From assembly GCF_017873215.1 (NCBI RefSeq), contig NZ_JAGGKA010000001.1, positions 62,001-126,000 of the forward strand: 64,000 nt of DNA, given 5' to 3'. This document shows positions 60,535 to 64,000 of this stretch, piece after piece; the stretch's first letter is position 1, and each line of letters begins with the position of its first letter. Position numbers and translations under genes: made by a program. The notes beneath the pieces were generated by a model that saw only the letters and a list, made by a program, of their open reading frames with translations, was not told the DNA's origin and searched no databases. This DNA is from Clostridium tetanomorphum. Its GTDB lineage: Bacteria > Bacillota > Clostridia > Clostridiales > Clostridiaceae.

Positions 60535-60573
60535 GAAAAAAAGCCCAATGCCTTTATTCAGTATTGGGCTTTC
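60535..60573 (-). terminator. Rho-independent terminator after the PNPOx gene
   Basis: AAGCCCAAT (60541-60549) and ATTGGGCTT (60563-60571) form a 9-bp stem with an A-run on the left that gives the minus-strand T-run. It lies 35 bp past the PNPOx stop. Confidence 0.75.
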
Positions 60574-60605
60574 TGGATATGTCATGTAGCTAAGAATATT
60601 TTTGA

Positions 60606-60992
60606 TTACAATACCTTCTTGTTATCAGCTTCTGGAGTTGTAACGATGACTTGTTTTGGAGTAATGATAAGCGCTCCCTTCGCAGTTGCTGCACCATTAA
60701 ACATGTCAGAAACCAATTTTTTAAAAGTATCTACAACCGGGCCTTCTGTCACATATTCAGCAGTACCTTTGATTTGATATCCTTCCATAGTTTCTCCGTT
60801 GCACGTAGAAACAGCTATCTTACCATTAGCCTTGATATTAGAAAGGGTTGTATTTAAAAATACATCTCCAACTACCAGCTTACCATCATCTGTGACATCC
60901 TTAAATGCCACTGGTACAGCATTAGGTTCATCAGAATATGTGCCCAAATACCAAAGTTGCTCTTTTAAAAGTTTTACTACATCTGCGTTCAT
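60606..60992 (-). CDS. Pyridoxamine 5'-phosphate oxidase-family flavin protein
   Basis: A 128-residue split-barrel protein: LWYLGTYSDEPNAVPVAFKD, VGDVFLNTTLSNIKANGKI and AVSTCNGETMEGYQIKGTAE are the PNPOx-like strands, then GPVVDTFKKLVSDMF. It would bind FMN, or F420 in distant homologues, as a dimer. AAGGAGGAAG precedes ATG 60992. It lies 113 bp behind an HxlR regulator on the same strand, a pairing typical of HxlR-controlled reductases. Confidence 0.82.
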   Translation of the reverse strand: MNADVVKLLKEQLWYLGTYSDEPNAVPVAFKDVTDDGKLVVGDVFLNTTLSNIKANGKIAVSTCNGETMEGYQIKGTAEYVTEGPVVDTFKKLVSDMFNGAATAKGALIITPKQVIVTTPEADNKKVL

Positions 60993-61105
60993 TTAAATCT
61001 TCCTCCTTTTTTATACAGCTTTAGCTGCTTAACTCAGTATCATTATACAGAACGCAATATAGAAAAATAAGATATTAAGAAATTTATAAGTCACTAATAA
61101 ATTTC

Positions 61106-61486
61106 TTAGTATAAATTGTAATCACACTTCTGACACTGTGATAGAGTATGTTCATTGTCTTCTTTGTGATACGCACCAGACCATCTGCAAATACTTTGCA
61201 AAATTGGTATAACCGACTTCCCTTTGTCTGAAAGACAATATTCCACCTTAGGTGGAATTTCATTAAATTGCTGCCTGATAACAATGCCGTCTGCAATCAA
61301 TTCTTTTAGTGTTGCCGCCAAAACAGCATCTGTGATATTTGACAGTTCCTTGCGGATGGCACTGTAACGCAGAATTTGCTTTTCTGCCAGAACACAGATA
61401 ATTCGTGATTTCCACTTTCCACCAAAAACATTCAAACCATATTCCAAAGGACAACGAATATCCTTTTCTAATTTGGGTTTATACAT
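61106..61486 (-). CDS. HxlR-family transcriptional regulator
   Basis: A 126-residue winged helix protein: CPLEYGLNVFGGKWKSRIIC, YSAIRKELSNITDAVLAATL and KELIADGIVIRQQFNEIPPK, then VEYCLSDKGKSVIPIL, the HxlR pattern. Cysteines at C12, C31 and near 86, 105 and the CQKCDY end could act as a redox switch, as in HypR/YodB relatives. GGAGGTTAAGTAAG precedes ATG 61486. It probably controls the PNPOx-family gene 114 bp downstream. Confidence 0.88.
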   Translation of the reverse strand: MYKPKLEKDIRCPLEYGLNVFGGKWKSRIICVLAEKQILRYSAIRKELSNITDAVLAATLKELIADGIVIRQQFNEIPPKVEYCLSDKGKSVIPILQSICRWSGAYHKEDNEHTLSQCQKCDYNLY

Positions 61487-61570
61487 CTTACTTAACCTCC
61501 TGTATTTGCTATTATAAAAGCAACATTATGTAAACACAAGTAACTATGAAATTTATAAGTAAGTAAATTT

Positions 61571-61622
61571 CTCACTTACTTATGATATGGTTCTCCATAT
61601 CACCTATAAGTGAGGTTTTTTA
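61571..61622 (+). terminator. Terminator-like hairpin without an obvious plus-strand gene upstream
   Basis: CTCACTTA (61571-61578) pairs with TAAGTGAG (61607-61614), with a further GATATGG/CCATATC inner stem and then TTTTTT. No plus-strand gene precedes it, and the only close gene is minus-strand HxlR, so it may mark a lost gene or an RNA. Confidence 0.55.
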
Positions 61623-61970
61623 TTAATTGCATTATTTAAATGAATATTTATAACTTTTATTTTTACTGTAAACCAAATAATGTTTAATACATACTTTATT
61701 GATAAAGGATGTATTATAGGTATCATAGTACCATCTTTAGCATTAAAATTTGGTTAGATGTTGTAATTGATAATGAAACTGCATTAAAATTTTGATATCA
61801 ATTGGACTTGTCCAAGTCAAAAGAAATAAAATAAATTTTAGGGAAAATATTGAAAGAGAAGTTATTGTTATGGAAAAATAATTAGATAGAGAATTTTAAT
61901 TTTGTTTATAGATAAAAACAATTAAATAGTTGAATGGCAATAGATATAAAATAGAAAGGATAGAATAAAA
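61623..61970. other. Gene-free stretch upstream of the GNAT gene
   Basis: No intact ORF. A few codon-like pieces such as DVVIDNETALK (around 61757) might be a lost gene but are too short to name. The last 20 bp hold AGAAAGGA for the next gene. Confidence 0.35.
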
Positions 61971-62816
61971 ATGTTTAGCTATAAGACTTTAGATAAAACT
62001 AGCATAGAAATACTTCATAAAGCATTTGTAAATGCATTTTCTGATTATCAGGTTAAGATAGATTTACCTATTTGGAAGTTTAAACAAATGCTTCAAAGAA
62101 GGGGTTATATTGCGGAAATGTCTATAGGAGCATTCTTAAATGAAAAATTGGTTGGATTTGTTTTGAATGGATATCGAATTTGGAATGGAAAGTTAACTGT
62201 ATATGACATTGGAACAGGTGTTGTAAGTAATTATAGAAGACAAGGAGTAACAAATAATATACTTTCAAATATAAAAAATATAATTAAAGAAGAACAAGTA
62301 AAACAATACTTGTTAGAAGTAATTAAATCTAATGAATCTGCAGTGAACCTCTATAAAAAGCAAAATTTTGAAATTCAAAGAGAGTTAGAGTGTTTTCAGC
62401 TAGATAAAAGTCAATATAATTCTATAATTAATTATAAGGTTGAGCATGTGAACAAGATTGATTTAAATCAATTGATACAGTTTTGGGATTTTAATCCATC
62501 TTGGCAAAATTCTATTGATTCAATTAATGCTATTTCAGAAGCTTTTTTATATTCAATTGTACGTTTTGACAATACTATTGTTGGTTATGGCATTATCGAT
62601 AAGAAAACAGGAGATATTCCACAAATAGCTGTAGATAAAAATTTTAGGGGGAATGGAATTGCAAGAAGCATAATAACGGACTTGATAAAGAATACAGAGT
62701 CTTCTAAAATTAGTGTTCTTAATATAGATGCTCAAGGGAAATCAATCCAAAATTTTTTATTTAAATTAGGTTTTAACAATAGTGTTACTCAATATGAAAT
62801 GTTATTAAATTTGTAA
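61971..62816 (+). CDS. GNAT-family N-acetyltransferase, two GNAT-like halves
   Basis: A 281-residue protein. The N-terminal half (about 1-140) has the acetyl-CoA motif VVSNYRRQGVTNNIL and VNLYKKQNFEIQREL; the C-terminal half (about 150-281) has a second one, VDKNFRGNGIARSIITDL, and FLFKLGFNNSVTQYEM. AGAAAGGA lies before ATG 61971. Tandem GNAT proteins of this size are common in Clostridium; the acceptor is unknown. Confidence 0.85.
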   Translation: MFSYKTLDKTSIEILHKAFVNAFSDYQVKIDLPIWKFKQMLQRRGYIAEMSIGAFLNEKLVGFVLNGYRIWNGKLTVYDIGTGVVSNYRRQGVTNNILSNIKNIIKEEQVKQYLLEVIKSNESAVNLYKKQNFEIQRELECFQLDKSQYNSIINYKVEHVNKIDLNQLIQFWDFNPSWQNSIDSINAISEAFLYSIVRFDNTIVGYGIIDKKTGDIPQIAVDKNFRGNGIARSIITDLIKNTESSKISVLNIDAQGKSIQNFLFKLGFNNSVTQYEMLLNL

Positions 62817-62873
62817 TTTTACTTTGTTCATAATAATATAATGAATATTTTATCATGTAGAAAGAGATATGGG

Positions 62874-63014
62874 ATGGAAAATATAATAATAAGAAATTAC
62901 AATTAAAAAGATTGGTCACGCATTGAAGAAATTCATGATAGTGCTAGAAAAATAGAACTGCACCTTGCAGGACTAGACGATGATAAATCTCGTATTTATT
63001 CTATACTTCTTTAA
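62874..63014 (+). pseudogene. GNAT-like N-terminal remnant with an in-frame stop
   Basis: ATG 62874 begins MENIIIRNYN, then TAA, then in the same frame KDWSRIEEIHDSARKIELHL, AGLDDDKSRI to a stop at 63014. The second part resembles the alpha1-alpha2 region of GNAT enzymes (KDWxxIxxIHDxARxxEL). The acetyl-CoA-binding half is absent. The rest of 62817-63169 shows nothing. Confidence 0.45.
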
Positions 63015-63169
63015 CTAAAAGTACAAAAATATTTGTTAGCATCATTTGATTTATAAAGCATAGTGAAATTGTAGTACCTCAAAATTTGGAATGTTAAGAT
63101 TTTTAATTTTGATAAAATGGGTATATATTACTACTAATGAACAGAAAAGAGATGAAGGACATATTCATT

Positions 63170-63427
63170 TTATTGATGAAAATATAGTTTATATAATTGA
63201 AAAAGAAAAGGAAAAAGATTATTTTCTTTCTTATTACTAAAGCGCTCATTAATAAATGAAGTAGCAGTTTTCATAATTTCATCTATAAGTTGTTCTGCTA
63301 ACTCATATTTGTCTGAATAGTACTTATAAAAAGTGGAACGATTAATTAAAGCCTTATCTAATATGTTTTGTATAGTAATTTTGTTGAATTCTTTTTCAGT
63401 TGTTAACCAATTGTTAACCAAAAGCAA
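63170..63427 (-). pseudogene. TetR-family regulator, truncated at both ends
   Basis: The frame (85 codons) contains a good TetR helix-turn-helix, EFNKITIQNILDKALINRST, FYKYYSDKYELAEQLIDEI, but the usual 10-15 residues before it are missing and the ligand domain (about 110 residues) is replaced by 30 unrelated residues. The apparent start lies directly after a tRNA terminator hairpin without a ribosome binding site. A relic. Confidence 0.6.
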
Positions 63428-63429
63428 TA

Positions 63430-63465
63430 AAAAAGCACTTTAAATAAATTATTCAAAGTGCTTTA
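63430..63465 (-). terminator. Rho-independent terminator for tRNA-Leu
   Basis: AAAGCACTTT and AAAGTGCTTT (about 63433-63463) form a 10-bp stem; AAAAAA on the left becomes TTTTTT on the minus strand. It lies about 20 bp past the tRNA 3' end. Confidence 0.85.
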
Positions 63466-63481
63466 AACCTATATAAATCAA

Positions 63482-63568
63482 TGGTGCCGAAGGCGGGACT
63501 TGAACCCGCACGTTGTTACCAACGACGGATTTTGAGTCCGTTGCGTCTGCCAATTCCACCACTTCGGC
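63482..63568 (-). tRNA. tRNA-Leu(CAA)
   Basis: On the minus strand the 87-nt gene starts GCCGAAGTGGTGGAATTGG and ends with GTTCAAGTCCCGCCTTCGG then CACCA, with the CCA encoded. The acceptor stem pairs GCCGAAG with CTTCGGC. The anticodon loop CTCAAAA gives CAA (decodes UUG), and the long variable arm (class II) is that of leucine tRNA. Confidence 0.95.
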
Positions 63569-63734
63569 TCGACAAAAAAATAATAACATATAGACCAGTA
63601 TAAGTCAAGAGGCAATATACATAGAGCATGAAAATTATTAAAGTCCATTTATATTAAATAAAAACAAAATTTGTAGTAAAATAATATTTAGAGTATCATT
63701 AATAGAAATATTATTTCAAATAGGAGAGATATTT

Positions 63735-64000
63735 ATGCTTAGATTTTTAGATGCTGGAGAATCTCATGGTAAGGCCATGGTAGCTATAATAGACGGTATA
63801 CCTTCAAACTTTAGGGTGGATATAGAATTTATAAATAATGAATTAAAAAGAAGACAAAGTGGCTATGGTAGAGGGGAAAGAATGAAAATAGAAGAGGATA
63901 CAGTGGAATTTTTATCTGGTGTTAGAGGGAGAAAGACCACTGGTAATCCTATAACTATGTTAATTTATAATAAAGATTATGAAAATTGGAAAGGCATACT
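63735..64000 (+). CDS. aroC: Chorismate synthase, 3'-truncated by window edge
   Basis: ATG 63735 after AGGAGAGAT opens a frame that runs past the right edge (88 residues seen, of about 360). The FMN/EPSP-binding N-terminus is conserved: [20 protein letters not shown], the substrate loop [20 protein letters not shown], then [17 protein letters not shown]. The enzyme converts 5-enolpyruvylshikimate-3-phosphate to chorismate, the last shikimate pathway step. No other aro gene is in the window. Confidence 0.95.
   Translation, partial: MLRFLDAGESHGKAMVAIIDGIPSNFRVDIEFINNELKRRQSGYGRGERMKIEEDTVEFLSGVRGRKTTGNPITMLIYNKDYENWKGI

Noticed and set aside
1-64000. CRISPR array, prophage, or insertion sequence
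   Set aside because: No regular spaced repeats other than the coding propeller repeats, no cas genes, no transposase, integrase or phage structural genes on either strand.

Overview
The window looks like the chromosome of a low-GC, spore-forming Clostridium-type Firmicute. The DNA is strongly AT-rich, genes begin with strong GGAGG-type ribosome binding sites and often with TTG or GTG, and the content includes PolC, RNase J, SPOCS (DUF3794) proteins, a DUF1657/DUF421/DUF4363 set, a manganese catalase of the spore-associated kind, guanidine and fluoride riboswitches, and a T-box. No insertion sequence, prophage, rRNA or CRISPR array was seen. The species cannot be fixed from sequence reading alone.

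Layout. 1-4.6 kb: the end of a nickel/oligopeptide ABC transporter operon (binding protein cut by the left edge, two permeases, two ATPases). 4.7-10 kb: an EamA exporter, a membrane-anchored MutS-like ATPase with a DUF2809 partner, a broken sigma factor and RNase J. 10.3-14.5 kb: an arsenic operon, arsR-arsD-arsA plus a CoA-disulfide reductase/rhodanese fusion, behind a textbook promoter-operator but with no efflux pump. 14.7-17.3 kb (minus): a four-gene lipid-linked sugar module (GT2, DUF2304, SMR-like flippase, GT-C transferase). 17.7-21.5 kb: probable surface or spore-coat proteins (FG-GAP-like protein, six-bladed tryptophan-rich propeller, Cys-rich protein, two SPOCS proteins). 21.8-27.2 kb: a KdpDE-like two-component system followed by a Trk potassium uptake set. 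27.4-32.8 kb: AraC/GyrI regulator and PolC.

32.9-37.1 kb (minus): DUF2268 protease, YdcF-like protein, radical SAM protein, B3/B4 protein, and a guanidinium exporter under a guanidine-I riboswitch. 37.1-43.7 kb: four DUF421 paralogues around a fluoride-riboswitch/CLC-F unit and a Mn-catalase/DUF1657/DUF421/DUF4363 operon. 43.8-54.7 kb: hydrolases, a CWB2 protein, GrpB, YmaF, a FAD-Rieske oxidoreductase and several broken genes (KptA-like tail, DUF434, CD3324 family, YdcF). 54.9-57.6 kb: a T-box whose specifier reads UGC (Cys) ahead of a cystine-type ABC transporter. 57.9-59.1 kb: two DUF2382 stress proteins. 59.7-63.4 kb: a stretch of decaying genes (two GNATs, LysE, TetR) among intact PNPOx, HxlR and GNAT genes. 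63.5-64 kb: tRNA-Leu(CAA) and the start of aroC.

Common themes are resistance to small toxic ions (arsenic, fluoride, guanidinium), potassium homeostasis and spore or surface structure. The best leads for something undescribed are the DUF421 cluster with a Mn catalase but no SpoVA channel genes, the pump-less ars operon with a CoA-disulfide reductase, the 17.7-21.5 kb surface/spore group, and the folded intergenic element at 37.2-37.3 kb.
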